From positions 724,298 through 738,222 of the forward strand of contig CP070752.1 of NCBI GenBank assembly GCA_020348625.1: a stretch of DNA of 13,925 nt, written 5' to 3'. Made by a program: the position numbers and the translations under genes. Shown piece by piece: positions 7,415 through 13,925 of the stretch. This DNA comes from Deltaproteobacteria bacterium (GTDB lineage Bacteria; Desulfobacterota; DSM-4660; Desulfatiglandales; B25-G16). Under the pieces are notes generated by a model. It was given only the letters and a program-made list of their open reading frames with translations, had not been told where the DNA came from and did not search any database. How positions within the stretch are numbered: position 1 is the stretch's first letter; each line of letters opens with the position of its first letter.

Positions 7415-8743
7415 ATGGAAATGAATATCGAGGAAATCAATCAGGTAAAAAGGCGCATTGATGTTGAAATCGATGCGGAAGAGGTAACTAGAAAACTGGA
7501 TCAGGCTTACCAAAAGCTTTCCAAGAAGGCCAAGGTGAAAGGCTTCAGGCCCGGCAAGGTTCCGCGAAGGATACTTGAGCAATATTACTCCCAACAGGTG
7601 TTATCCGATGTAAAGAGCGACCTCATTGAGGAATCCTTCTCACAGGTACTAGAAAAGAGCAACCTGTATCCACTGGGAAAGCCCTCCTTGGAAGATGGTG
7701 TCATGAAACCAGGTGAGAGCTTTAAGTATACCATTGTCATGGAGGTAAAACCGGATTTCGAGCTGAAGAACTACATGGGAATCTCCGTTGAGAAAGAAAT
7801 CGTAAATGTTTCGGAGGATGATGTCGATAAGAGGCTTGAGGAGATACGGGAAGCCCATGCTAACCTCAATCCTATTACTACAGACAGAAAAATTAGAGAC
7901 GGTGACTATGTCATTATTGACTTAGAGGCCTTTTGGAACAACAAACCCCTAAAAGATCTCAATGCTCAGGATGTTTTGATACAGGTTGGTAGCGGGAATT
8001 TCTATCCTGAAATTGAATCAGGTCTCCTCGGTCTGAAGAAAGGATCGGGCAAGGATATAGCTGTCGCTTTCAAAGAAGACTTCCACGACACGAGACTGGC
8101 TGGCAAGGATGTGGTTTTTTCTATACACATCAAAGACATTAAAGAAAAAGAACTACCCAAGCTGAACAACCAATTCGCAAAGGGTTTAGGAGGCGATATT
8201 AAGTCCCTTGCCGGCCTAAGAAAGAAGGTCAAGGAAGAACTCTTCGCGCAAGAAGAAAGGAGAGTGGAAAGAGAACTCAAAAAGCGGCTTCTCAAGAAGA
8301 TAACCGATTCCGTAGACTTCGAGCTTCCACAGGTGGCGGTTGAAGGAGAAATTGAACGATCCGTGGCCATGTTAAAGCAAAATCTCATGCTGAGAGGAGC
8401 TCGGTTCGAATCGACCGGTCTTTCCGAGGAGAAAATGAGGGAGGATTTAAGGGAAAGCGCTGAACAAAAGGTTAAGGAAAATCTTGTCTTAGGTAAGATT
8501 GCCGATCTGGAAAATATCGATCTCGATGAAGATACCATACGGGAGGGCTTCAAGAACCTCGCAGCCCAAACGGGGAGGGATATGGCTCAGCTTCGAAGAT
8601 ATTACGAAGAAAACCACTTGATGGATTCATTCCGGAATCAGCTCCTCGTTGAAAAGATATTGAATCATTGCGTTCAAGGTGCTACTATTACTCAGGTAGA
8701 GCGGATATCCGAGAAGAACCACGAAGAAAGGAAGGACACGTAG
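7415..8743 (+). CDS. tig: Trigger factor (ribosome-associated chaperone / prolyl isomerase)
   Basis: A 442-residue protein of normal length for trigger factor. The N-terminal ribosome-binding domain has the signature GFRPGKVP (residues 43-50), which docks at the tunnel exit. It is followed by an FKBP-type peptidyl-prolyl isomerase domain (about 160-245; [13 protein letters not shown]...) and a Lys/Glu-rich helical C-terminal chaperone domain ([18 protein letters not shown] onward). It shields nascent chains in the cytoplasm. The ATG at 7415 has GGTGAG 6 nt upstream; a second in-frame ATG lies at 7421. It is the first gene of the tig-clpP-clpX-lon operon, 4 nt before clpP. The isomerase domain lacks some aromatic residues of classical FKBPs, so its isomerase activity is less certain than the chaperone role. 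Confidence 0.97.
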   Translation: MEMNIEEINQVKRRIDVEIDAEEVTRKLDQAYQKLSKKAKVKGFRPGKVPRRILEQYYSQQVLSDVKSDLIEESFSQVLEKSNLYPLGKPSLEDGVMKPGESFKYTIVMEVKPDFELKNYMGISVEKEIVNVSEDDVDKRLEEIREAHANLNPITTDRKIRDGDYVIIDLEAFWNNKPLKDLNAQDVLIQVGSGNFYPEIESGLLGLKKGSGKDIAVAFKEDFHDTRLAGKDVVFSIHIKDIKEKELPKLNNQFAKGLGGDIKSLAGLRKKVKEELFAQEERRVERELKKRLLKKITDSVDFELPQVAVEGEIERSVAMLKQNLMLRGARFESTGLSEEKMREDLRESAEQKVKENLVLGKIADLENIDLDEDTIREGFKNLAAQTGRDMAQLRRYYEENHLMDSFRNQLLVEKILNHCVQGATITQVERISEKNHEERKDT

Positions 8744-8747
8744 GCAC

Positions 8748-9365
8748 ATGTTAATACCGATTGTCGTGGAACAAACCTCGAGGGGTGAGAGAGCATATGA
8801 CATTTACTCACGCCTGCTAAAAGATAGAATCATATTCATGGGCGAACAGGTTACCGATGACATGGCAAATATTATTATCGCCCAGTTTTTGTTTCTGGAA
8901 TCTGAAGACCCGGATAAGGATATCAATCTGTATATCAACTCTCCTGGGGGCTCCATTACTGCCGGCCTCGCCATTTATGATACGATGCAATACGTGAAGC
9001 CTGACATTACCACCATCTGCACCGGACAGGCCAGTAGTATGGCTGCGCTGCTGCTAGCAGCTGGGGCAAAGGATAAACGATTTGCCCTTCCCCACTCCAG
9101 AATTATGATACATCAGCCCATGGGAGCCACGCAGGGACAAGCTACCGATATCGATATCCAGGCCAAAGAGATCATGAGGCTCAAACAGGCAATCAATGAG
9201 CTTTTTGCACTCCACACAAACCAGGAAATAAAGAAGATAAGAAATGATACGGAGCGGGATTTCTTCATGAGCGGCCAAGAGGCATTGGAGTATGGCATCG
9301 TAGATAGAGTGATTACCAGACGGGAAATGGTTAGTTTGGAGGAAAATAAGGGGAGTAAAGCCTAA
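8748..9365 (+). CDS. clpP: ATP-dependent Clp protease proteolytic subunit
   Basis: A 205-residue serine peptidase (S14). The catalytic triad is visible: Ser97 in [14 protein letters not shown], His122 in MIHQPMG and Asp171 in TERDFF. The numbering equals that of mature E. coli ClpP, so little or no N-terminal propeptide is expected (the product starts [21 protein letters not shown]). ClpP forms a 14-subunit barrel that degrades proteins unfolded by ClpX. The gene starts 4 nt after tig, and its purine-rich ribosome site (AAAGGAAGG) lies within the end of tig. It overlaps clpX by 1 nt (TAATG), which would help balance ClpP and ClpX synthesis. Confidence 0.98.
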   Translation: MLIPIVVEQTSRGERAYDIYSRLLKDRIIFMGEQVTDDMANIIIAQFLFLESEDPDKDINLYINSPGGSITAGLAIYDTMQYVKPDITTICTGQASSMAALLLAAGAKDKRFALPHSRIMIHQPMGATQGQATDIDIQAKEIMRLKQAINELFALHTNQEIKKIRNDTERDFFMSGQEALEYGIVDRVITRREMVSLEENKGSKA

Positions 9366-10615
9366 TGACTAGAAAAGAAAACTCGTCAGGGGAGCTCGTT
9401 TGCTCCTTTTGTGGTAAGAGCCAAGATGAGGTAAAAAAGCTGATCGCTGGGCCCTCGGTTTATATCTGCGATGAGTGCGTTTCCCTTTGTAACGAAATCA
9501 TCCAAGAAGAATACGAACAGAAGGAAAAGGATAGAGAGGGGGGTTTTCTCCTCAAGCCGCAAGAGATAAAGCAGAAGCTCGATCAATACGTCATTGAGCA
9601 GGAAAGGGCCAAGAAGGTCCTTTCGGTAGCAGTGCATAACCACTACAAGAGGATTGGTGCGAACCTTGATAGTGATGATGTTGAGATTGATAAAAGCAAC
9701 ATACTGCTAATCGGTCCCACGGGTTCTGGAAAAACACTGCTGGCCCAAACGTTGGCGCGGATACTCGACGTTCCGTTTACCATAGCCGATGCTACCAATT
9801 TGACTGAGGCGGGTTACGTAGGCGAGGATGTTGAGAGCATCATCCTCAGCCTCGTCCAAATGGCAGATTACGATATCGAAAAGGCATCGAGAGGCATCGT
9901 GTATATTGACGAGATAGACAAAATCGCCAAGAAGACCGATAGCCCCTCAATTACCAGAGATGTTTCCGGCGAGGGTGTCCAGCAGGCTCTTCTTAAGATA
10001 CTAGAAGGCACTGTTGCCAATATCCCCCCAAAAGGCGGCCGAAAACACCCGCAACAGGATTTTCTCAAGGTGGACACGAGGAACATCCTCTTTGTTTGCG
10101 GAGGCACCTTCAACGGCCTTGAAAAGATAATCAGATCCAGGATTGGGGCCAAGGTCATGGGGTTTGAGGCAGATATTAGGGGACAAGGTGAACTGGACCT
10201 TGAGAAAACGCTGGCCTTGGTTCAACCAGAAGATCTCCTCAAGTTTGGTTTAATACCGGAATTCATAGGCCGACTCCCCGTCATAGCATCGCTCGGCGAG
10301 TTGAGCCTGGATGCCTTGGTGAGGATCTTGACGGAGCCAAAGAACGCCCTCGTCCGACAGTATGAAAAGCTCTTTGAGTTCGAAGACGTAAAGCTCAAGT
10401 TCAGCAAAGATGCTTTACGGGCCATTGCCAAAGACGCGATCGACCGAAAATCCGGTGCAAGAGGGCTGCGGGCCATCCTTGAAAAGGTCATGCTTGATAT
10501 CATGTACGATCTCCCCTCCAGATCGGGAGTGGCCGAATGCGTCATAGGCGAAGAGGTTATTATCAATAATGACGCTCCTCTCCTGTTGTATGAAAACCAG
10601 ATAGAATATGCATAA
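9365..10615 (+). CDS. clpX: ClpX, ATP-dependent unfoldase of ClpXP
   Basis: A 416-residue AAA+ unfoldase of standard length. The N-terminal zinc finger (Cys13, Cys16, Cys35, Cys38) binds adaptors and some substrates. Next come Walker A GPTGSGKT (117-124), the GYVGEDVE pore loop, Walker B with Asp182-Glu183 in YIDEIDK, the RKHPQQDF loop, the EFIGRLPV arginine-finger region and sensor 2 in GARGLR. ClpX unfolds tagged proteins and threads them into ClpP. The ClpP-docking loop, usually IGF, reads Met265-Gly-Phe here, followed by Glu where Gly is common. This conservative change probably still docks. Translationally coupled to clpP; lon follows 11 nt after the stop. Confidence 0.98.
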   Translation: MTRKENSSGELVCSFCGKSQDEVKKLIAGPSVYICDECVSLCNEIIQEEYEQKEKDREGGFLLKPQEIKQKLDQYVIEQERAKKVLSVAVHNHYKRIGANLDSDDVEIDKSNILLIGPTGSGKTLLAQTLARILDVPFTIADATNLTEAGYVGEDVESIILSLVQMADYDIEKASRGIVYIDEIDKIAKKTDSPSITRDVSGEGVQQALLKILEGTVANIPPKGGRKHPQQDFLKVDTRNILFVCGGTFNGLEKIIRSRIGAKVMGFEADIRGQGELDLEKTLALVQPEDLLKFGLIPEFIGRLPVIASLGELSLDALVRILTEPKNALVRQYEKLFEFEDVKLKFSKDALRAIAKDAIDRKSGARGLRAILEKVMLDIMYDLPSRSGVAECVIGEEVIINNDAPLLLYENQIEYA

Positions 10616-10626
10616 CAGGTATCTCT

Positions 10627-13077
10627 ATGTTCAAGAAAAACTCCTTAGATAGTGTGTCAGTTCAAACGAGAAAGCAGGTTCCGTTGCTTCCGCTCAGGGA
10701 TATCGTGGTATTTCCTGGTATGGTAGTCCCGTTGTTTGTGGGCAGGGAAAAATCCGTTGATGCGCTGAAATTCGCTCTGTCTCAGGAAAAGGAAATTTTT
10801 CTGGCCACCCAGAAAAACGCCAAGGTAGATGAGCCGAGCCTCAGGGATATATATGCTTGTGGCACCCTTGCCACTGTTCTCCAGCTTCTGAAGATGCCCG
10901 ATGGAACTGTAAAGACCTTGGTGGAGGCGAAAACCAGGGCCAAAATCACTAATTATCTCCCCGAGACCGGCTTTTTTATGGTTGAGGTGGAAAAAATCCA
11001 AGAACATTACGAACCCAGCGCAAGAGTTGAGGCCCTTATCAGAAGCATCCAATCCTCCTTTGAATCGTATGCTAAGGTGAACGAAAAGGTTGGTGAGGAT
11101 ATAGCCGAAGCCGTTGCTACCGTATCCGACCCCTTTCAGTTGACCTACACCGTGGCAGGTCATCTATCGTCAAAGGCAAAGGAAAAACAGGCCTTGCTGG
11201 AGATGGAAGACGCCGAAAGGATGCTCGAAACATTATATAAGACATTGATCGCGGAGATCGATATTCTCAAGCTCGAGGAAAACCTGAGGGAGCGGGTCAA
11301 AAAGCAGATGGAGAAGACCCAAAAGAACTACTATCTGAACGAGCAGATGCGGGCCATACAGAAGGAAATGGGCGCCCAAGATGATTTTGCCAGCGAACTG
11401 AAGGATCTCGAGAAAAAAATAAAGAACAAGAATCTGCCTAAGGATGCTGCGGCAAAGGTACGGCATGAATTCAAGAAACTGAAAATGATGACGCCCATGT
11501 CTGCAGAGGCCACCGTGGTGCGGAATTACATCGACTGGATCTTGTCTCTGCCATGGCTCACCAAGACCAAGGACAAACTCAATATTGACGAGGCAGAAGC
11601 CATACTCGAAGAAGATCACTATGGCCTCTCCAAACCGAAGGAAAGAATTCTGGAGTACCTAGCCGTTCAAAATTTGACCAAGAAGATCAAAGGCCCCATT
11701 CTTTGTTTTGTCGGTCCACCAGGTGTTGGAAAGACCTCCTTGGCCAGATCCGTGGCCCGGGCCTTGGGCAGGAATTTCATCAGGGTCTCTCTCGGCGGAG
11801 TAAGGGACGAGGCTGAGATTAGAGGACACAGAAGAACCTATATTGGGGCTATGCCCGGAAAGATCATCCAGTATCTCAAGCGAGCGAAATCTAACAACCC
11901 GGTCTTTTGTCTGGATGAAGTTGACAAGATGAGTACTGATTTCAGGGGTGATCCATCGGCTGCTCTTCTAGAGGTGCTTGACCCAGAACAGAACTATGCA
12001 TTTAACGACCATTACCTCGATCTGGATTACAATCTCTCGGAGGTTCTCTTTATCACCACCGCCAATGACCTCATTGGTATACCGCCGGCCCTGCAAGACA
12101 GAATGGAGGTCATTCGGCTTCCCGGCTACACAGAACTCGAGAAGTTGCATATTGCAAAGAGATTCCTCATAAAGAAACAGACTCAGCAAAACGGTCTTTC
12201 AGATGATAATATCACCTTCTCCGATCAGGCTATCCTCGGCATTACTCGGCATTACACAAAGGAAGCCGGTGTTCGAAATCTTGAAAGGGAAATAGCAGCT
12301 GTATGCCGGAAGGTTGCCAAGGAGGTGGCGAGAAAAGGTAAATCCACCAGGGTCAGAATTACAGCGAATTCCATTCATCGTTACCTTGGTGTGGAAAAAT
12401 TCGACTTCGGCAAGACCGAAGAGCAAGATCAGATCGGTCTGGCGACCGGCTTGGCATGGACAAGTGTTGGCGGCGAATTGCTACAGATAGAGGCCACTGT
12501 TATGCCTGGAAAGGGTAATCTGGACTTGACCGGTACCCTTGGAGATATAATGAAGGAATCGGCTAAGGCTGCCTTAAGTTATGTTCGTTCGCGGGCAAGA
12601 AGGCTTAGCCTTCCGGATGACTTCTATGAAAACGTTGACATCCACGTGCATGTACCTGAAGGTGCTACACCGAAAGATGGACCTTCAGCAGGCATCACGG
12701 TAGCTACGGCGATTGCCTCAGCCCTGTTAAGAAAGCCCATTAGGAAAAACCTGGCCATGACCGGCGAAATAACCTTGAGGGGCAGAATTCTCTCGATCGG
12801 GGGACTCAAAGAAAAGATAATAGCCGCCCATAGGACAGGCATAGCACGGGTTCTCATACCCAAAGAAAACATGAAGGATATAGAAGAAATTCCCCAGAAG
12901 GTGCTCAAGAAGGTCGAGTTGGTACCAGTGGACCATATGGATTCGGTTCTCAAGGAGGCCTTCATTTTAGAGGAAGGGGAAGAGCTTTTTCTCTCGGAGG
13001 ACGCCTTCGAGCCGTTCGCTTTGCCGAAAGGAGAGATACCAAAAGGAGAAACGGAACCTACCGTTACCGCACACTAA
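10627..13077 (+). CDS. lon: Lon protease, ATP-dependent
   Basis: An 816-residue LonA-type protease. The N-terminal substrate-binding domain starts at about residue 17 ([20 protein letters not shown]). A coiled-coil region follows, then an AAA+ module with Walker A GPPGVGKT (363-370) and Walker B Asp430-Glu431 in FCLDEVDKM. The C-terminal peptidase has the catalytic dyad Ser687 (PKDGPSAG) and Lys730 (GGLKEK). Lon degrades damaged and regulatory proteins in the cytoplasm. The C-terminus extends beyond the peptidase as an acidic tail with a short PKGE duplication ([14 protein letters not shown]), probably disordered. The start has a weak AGGT 6 nt upstream, 11 nt after clpX. The stop is 4 nt before tRNA-Val, so the mRNA must run into the tRNAs or be processed there. 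Confidence 0.98.
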   Translation: MFKKNSLDSVSVQTRKQVPLLPLRDIVVFPGMVVPLFVGREKSVDALKFALSQEKEIFLATQKNAKVDEPSLRDIYACGTLATVLQLLKMPDGTVKTLVEAKTRAKITNYLPETGFFMVEVEKIQEHYEPSARVEALIRSIQSSFESYAKVNEKVGEDIAEAVATVSDPFQLTYTVAGHLSSKAKEKQALLEMEDAERMLETLYKTLIAEIDILKLEENLRERVKKQMEKTQKNYYLNEQMRAIQKEMGAQDDFASELKDLEKKIKNKNLPKDAAAKVRHEFKKLKMMTPMSAEATVVRNYIDWILSLPWLTKTKDKLNIDEAEAILEEDHYGLSKPKERILEYLAVQNLTKKIKGPILCFVGPPGVGKTSLARSVARALGRNFIRVSLGGVRDEAEIRGHRRTYIGAMPGKIIQYLKRAKSNNPVFCLDEVDKMSTDFRGDPSAALLEVLDPEQNYAFNDHYLDLDYNLSEVLFITTANDLIGIPPALQDRMEVIRLPGYTELEKLHIAKRFLIKKQTQQNGLSDDNITFSDQAILGITRHYTKEAGVRNLEREIAAVCRKVAKEVARKGKSTRVRITANSIHRYLGVEKFDFGKTEEQDQIGLATGLAWTSVGGELLQIEATVMPGKGNLDLTGTLGDIMKESAKAALSYVRSRARRLSLPDDFYENVDIHVHVPEGATPKDGPSAGITVATAIASALLRKPIRKNLAMTGEITLRGRILSIGGLKEKIIAAHRTGIARVLIPKENMKDIEEIPQKVLKKVELVPVDHMDSVLKEAFILEEGEELFLSEDAFEPFALPKGEIPKGETEPTVTAH

Positions 13078-13081
13078 TTAT

Positions 13082-13156
13082 GGGCGGGTAGCTCAGTGGG
13101 AGAGCATCGGCCTTACAAGCCGGGGGTCACAGGTTCAAATCCTGTTCCGCCTACCA
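13082..13156 (+). tRNA. tRNA-Val (anticodon UAC)
   Basis: The acceptor GGGCGGG (13082-13088) pairs with TCCGCCT with G-U pairs at both ends. The discriminator is A and CCA is encoded (13154-13156). The D stem is GCTC/GAGC. The anticodon stem TCGGC/GCCGG encloses loop CTTACAA with TAC at 13114-13116. The T arm includes GGTTCAAATCC. It begins 4 nt after the lon stop and has only 1 nt before tRNA-Asp. Confidence 0.97.
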
Positions 13157-13157
13157 T

Positions 13158-13236
13158 GGGGACGTAGTTCAGTTCTGGTTAGAACGCCGGCCTGTCACGC
13201 CGGAGGTCGCGGGTTCAAGTCCCGTCGTCCCCGCCA
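13158..13236 (+). tRNA. tRNA-Asp (anticodon GUC)
   Basis: The acceptor GGGGACG pairs perfectly with CGTCCCC (13226-13232). The discriminator is G and CCA is encoded (13234-13236). The D stem is GTTC/GAAC. The anticodon stem CCGGC/GCCGG encloses loop CTGTCAC with GTC at 13194-13196. It is complete and presumably functional. Parts of it (13175-13186 and 13204-13236) are duplicated exactly downstream of the GIY-YIG gene. Confidence 0.97.
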
Positions 13237-13246
13237 CGAAAATATA

Positions 13247-13275
13247 AGCCTGTCTCCCAAAAGACGGGCTTTTCT
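13247..13275 (+). terminator. Intrinsic terminator after the operon and tRNAs
   Basis: AGCCTGTCT (13247-13255) pairs with AGACGGGCT (13262-13270) through one G-U pair, with a CCCAAA loop, followed by TTTCTATTT. It lies 11 nt after tRNA-Asp. It would end the transcript that includes lon and both tRNAs and would insulate the GIY-YIG gene. Confidence 0.75.
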
Positions 13276-13277
13276 AT

Positions 13278-13306
13278 TTGACAAGCCGGTGTTCTAATCT
13301 TAAAGC
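13278..13306 (+). promoter_or_regulatory. Possible promoter for the GIY-YIG gene
   Basis: A perfect TTGACA (13278-13283) lies directly after the terminator. At 17 nt spacing the -10 position reads TAAAGC (13301-13306), a weak match. Transcription would start at about the ATG at 13313, giving a nearly leaderless mRNA, which fits the lack of a ribosome binding site before that ATG. Confidence 0.35.
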
Positions 13307-13312
13307 TATCTC

Positions 13313-13570
13313 ATGCCTTTCTACGTCTATATTATTCAGTCCGAGATAGACGGAAGCTATTATATTGGATCTGCGCAGGATATTGTTGAAAGGTTAGAAC
13401 GCCACAACCAAGGGAGATCAAAATATACCAAGCACAAGCGTCCATGGCAGCTAGTTTATTGCGAAGAGCATCCAGACCGATCGAGTGCTATGAAACAGGA
13501 GAATCAAATAAAACGACAAAAAAGTAAGGAGGCTATTGAAACCCTGGTTAGAACGTCCCGTCAGGTATGA
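13313..13570 (+). CDS. Small GIY-YIG nuclease ending inside a tRNA-derived sequence
   Basis: An 85-residue single-domain GIY-YIG protein of the small (UPF0213/COG2827-like) type. The signature is YVY (residues 4-6) and YYIG (16-19). Arg27 and His31 (ERLERHN) and Glu63 (KQENQIK) occupy the conserved catalytic positions, so it looks active. GIY-YIG domains cut DNA and include homing endonucleases; small stand-alone members are mostly uncharacterised. Residues 78-85 (LVRTSRQV) and the stop are encoded by the partial tRNA-Asp copy: codons 78-81 are the tRNA D-arm piece and the rest is the hairpin at 13556-13575. No ribosome site precedes the ATG at 13313. The neighbourhood suggests a mobile or homing role at the tRNA gene (inference). 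Confidence 0.88.
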   Translation: MPFYVYIIQSEIDGSYYIGSAQDIVERLERHNQGRSKYTKHKRPWQLVYCEEHPDRSSAMKQENQIKRQKSKEAIETLVRTSRQV

Positions 13571-13608
13571 CGGGAAGGTCGCGGGTTCAAGTCCCGTCGT
13601 CCCCGCCA
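13544..13608 (+). pseudogene. Partial, remodelled tRNA-Asp copy
   Basis: Positions 13544-13555 equal tRNA-Asp 13175-13186 (D-arm piece, 12 of 12), and 13576-13608 equal 13204-13236 (variable loop, T arm, acceptor 3' strand, discriminator and CCA; 33 of 33). The 17-nt anticodon arm between them is replaced by an unrelated 20-nt hairpin. The 5' acceptor strand and the 5' D-stem strand are absent. It cannot make a tRNA and is a duplicated 3' portion, like an attachment-site remnant. Confidence 0.93.
13556..13575 (+). repeat. Perfect 8-bp hairpin replacing the anticodon arm
   Basis: TCCCGTCA (13556-13563), loop GGTA, TGACGGGA (13568-13575). The GIY-YIG stop codon TGA is the first triplet of the right arm. 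The left arm shares TCCCGTC with the tRNA 3' half (13220-13226 and 13592-13598), so the right arm could instead pair with that downstream copy. Confidence 0.9.
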
Positions 13609-13617
13609 GTTGAGTTT

Positions 13618-13655
13618 AAAGGACCGAGGTCTGAGGACTGAGGTCCTTTCTTATG
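13618..13655 (+). terminator. Probable terminator after the GIY-YIG element
   Basis: AAAGGACC (13618-13625) pairs exactly with GGTCCTTT (13642-13649). The 16-nt internal segment also contains repeated GAGGTC/GAGGAC units, and the tail is TTTCTT. It could end transcription of the GIY-YIG gene; the T-run is interrupted by a C. Confidence 0.5.
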
Positions 13656-13680
13656 GTACAGACAATCCACCGAGGAATCG

Positions 13681-13857
13681 ATGGAGAAGCGCTACGCCCT
13701 GCGAGCGCGCGGGTTTGATCTGGCGAAGACTGCTCGCAGGGTAGCCGAGGTCCTGGGAGGGAAGCAAATGGCAGAAGAAACAACAGGATTTCCTTACTGC
13801 GGAAGCCTGCCGTTTCAACTCTTCTTTGCTGCTCAACCTCTGCCTGCGTTCAAATAA
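13681..13857 (+). pseudogene. Possible remnant of a transposase-associated (DnaA-domain-like) protein
   Basis: A 58-codon frame begins MEKRYALRARGFDLAKTARR and continues with VAEVLGGKQ. From memory this resembles the linker and start of the DnaA-like C-terminal domain found in REP-associated tyrosine (Y1) transposase-type proteins. After about residue 30 the similarity is lost and the frame ends at 13857. The frame at +1 reads on to a stop near 13915 without recognisable motifs. There is no upstream transposase domain, so this is at most a fragment. The family guess is weak and unverified. Confidence 0.22.
13697..13741 (+). repeat. 10-bp perfect inverted repeat
   Basis: CCCTGCGAGC (13697-13706) and GCTCGCAGGG (13732-13741) are exact reverse complements with a 25-nt spacer. 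They lie in the putative remnant frame, where they encode ALRA and ARR. The repeat may be a structured DNA element or a coincidence of arginine and alanine codons. Confidence 0.6.
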
Positions 13858-13925
13858 TTATGGAAAGGCCATCGCGGGCGACACGAAAGGACCCGCCGAA
13901 AGACGCGAGATATGATTCGAGCTCA

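Larger units (their letters stand above)
13175..13608 (+). mobile_element. Putative single-gene GIY-YIG element at tRNA-Asp
   Basis: An intact tRNA-Asp is on the left, a partial copy of its 3' part on the right, and only a terminator, a possible promoter and one nuclease gene lie between. The repeat-to-repeat unit (13237-13608) is 372 nt. The arrangement matches insertion into a tRNA 3' end with restoration of the tRNA. No integrase or transposase is present, so mobility through the nuclease itself is inference. Confidence 0.5.

Noticed and set aside
8002..8553. A 183-codon minus-strand open frame
   Set aside because: Antisense to trigger factor. It is Ser/Leu-rich, as expected from the reverse complement of a Lys/Glu-rich coding sequence.
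10657..11163. A 168-codon minus-strand open frame
   Set aside because: Shadow of the lon N-terminal domain; no recognisable domain.
13544..13608. A second functional tRNA-Asp or a tRNA with an altered anticodon
   Set aside because: The 5' acceptor strand and the 5' D-stem strand are missing and the anticodon arm has been replaced, so no cloverleaf can form.

Overview
The window reads as chromosomal DNA of an anaerobic bacterium, most likely a Desulfobacterota (former Deltaproteobacteria) lineage. This placement is an inference from three things: the order tRNA-Leu, tig, clpP, clpX, lon, tRNA-Val, tRNA-Asp; the style of the metabolic genes (an MtaA/URO-D-type methyltransferase-like protein and an ADP-forming acyl-CoA synthetase alpha-type protein); and the moderate GC content. 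No rRNA, CRISPR array or intact insertion sequence was found.

Layout. Positions 1-447 hold no convincing gene. On the minus strand (about 3010 down to 448) lie, in transcription order, a truncated alanine dehydrogenase that keeps only its substrate half, an SDR-family oxidoreductase, and a URO-D/MtaA-family protein; the last two look like an operon. A gene-poor, partly AT-rich stretch follows (3086-4055). On the plus strand, 4056-6901 holds a three-gene cluster: a membrane-anchored TPR protein, a CoA-binding ADP-forming acyl-CoA synthetase alpha-type protein without its ATP-grasp partner, and a SAM-dependent methyltransferase. tRNA-Leu(UAG) comes next.

Positions 7415-13077 form a compact protein quality-control operon: trigger factor, ClpP, ClpX and Lon, with gaps of 4 and 11 nt and a 1-nt overlap. 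Trigger factor folds nascent chains, ClpXP degrades tagged or unfolded proteins, and Lon is a second ATP-dependent protease. The lon stop codon is only 4 nt from tRNA-Val(UAC), which is 1 nt from tRNA-Asp(GUC), so the tRNAs are probably processed from the protease transcript.

The most unusual part is 13158-13608. An intact tRNA-Asp gene and a terminator are followed by an 85-residue GIY-YIG nuclease gene. The 3' end of that gene runs into a second, partial tRNA-Asp copy. In this copy a 12-nt D-arm piece and the last 33 nt are identical to the real tRNA, but the anticodon arm is replaced by a perfect 8-bp hairpin that contains the nuclease stop codon. The last eight residues of the nuclease are therefore encoded by tRNA-derived sequence and the hairpin. 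This resembles a roughly 370-bp single-gene homing element that uses a tRNA gene as its site and leaves the tRNA intact. The window ends in what looks like degraded DNA with a possible transposase-related remnant.
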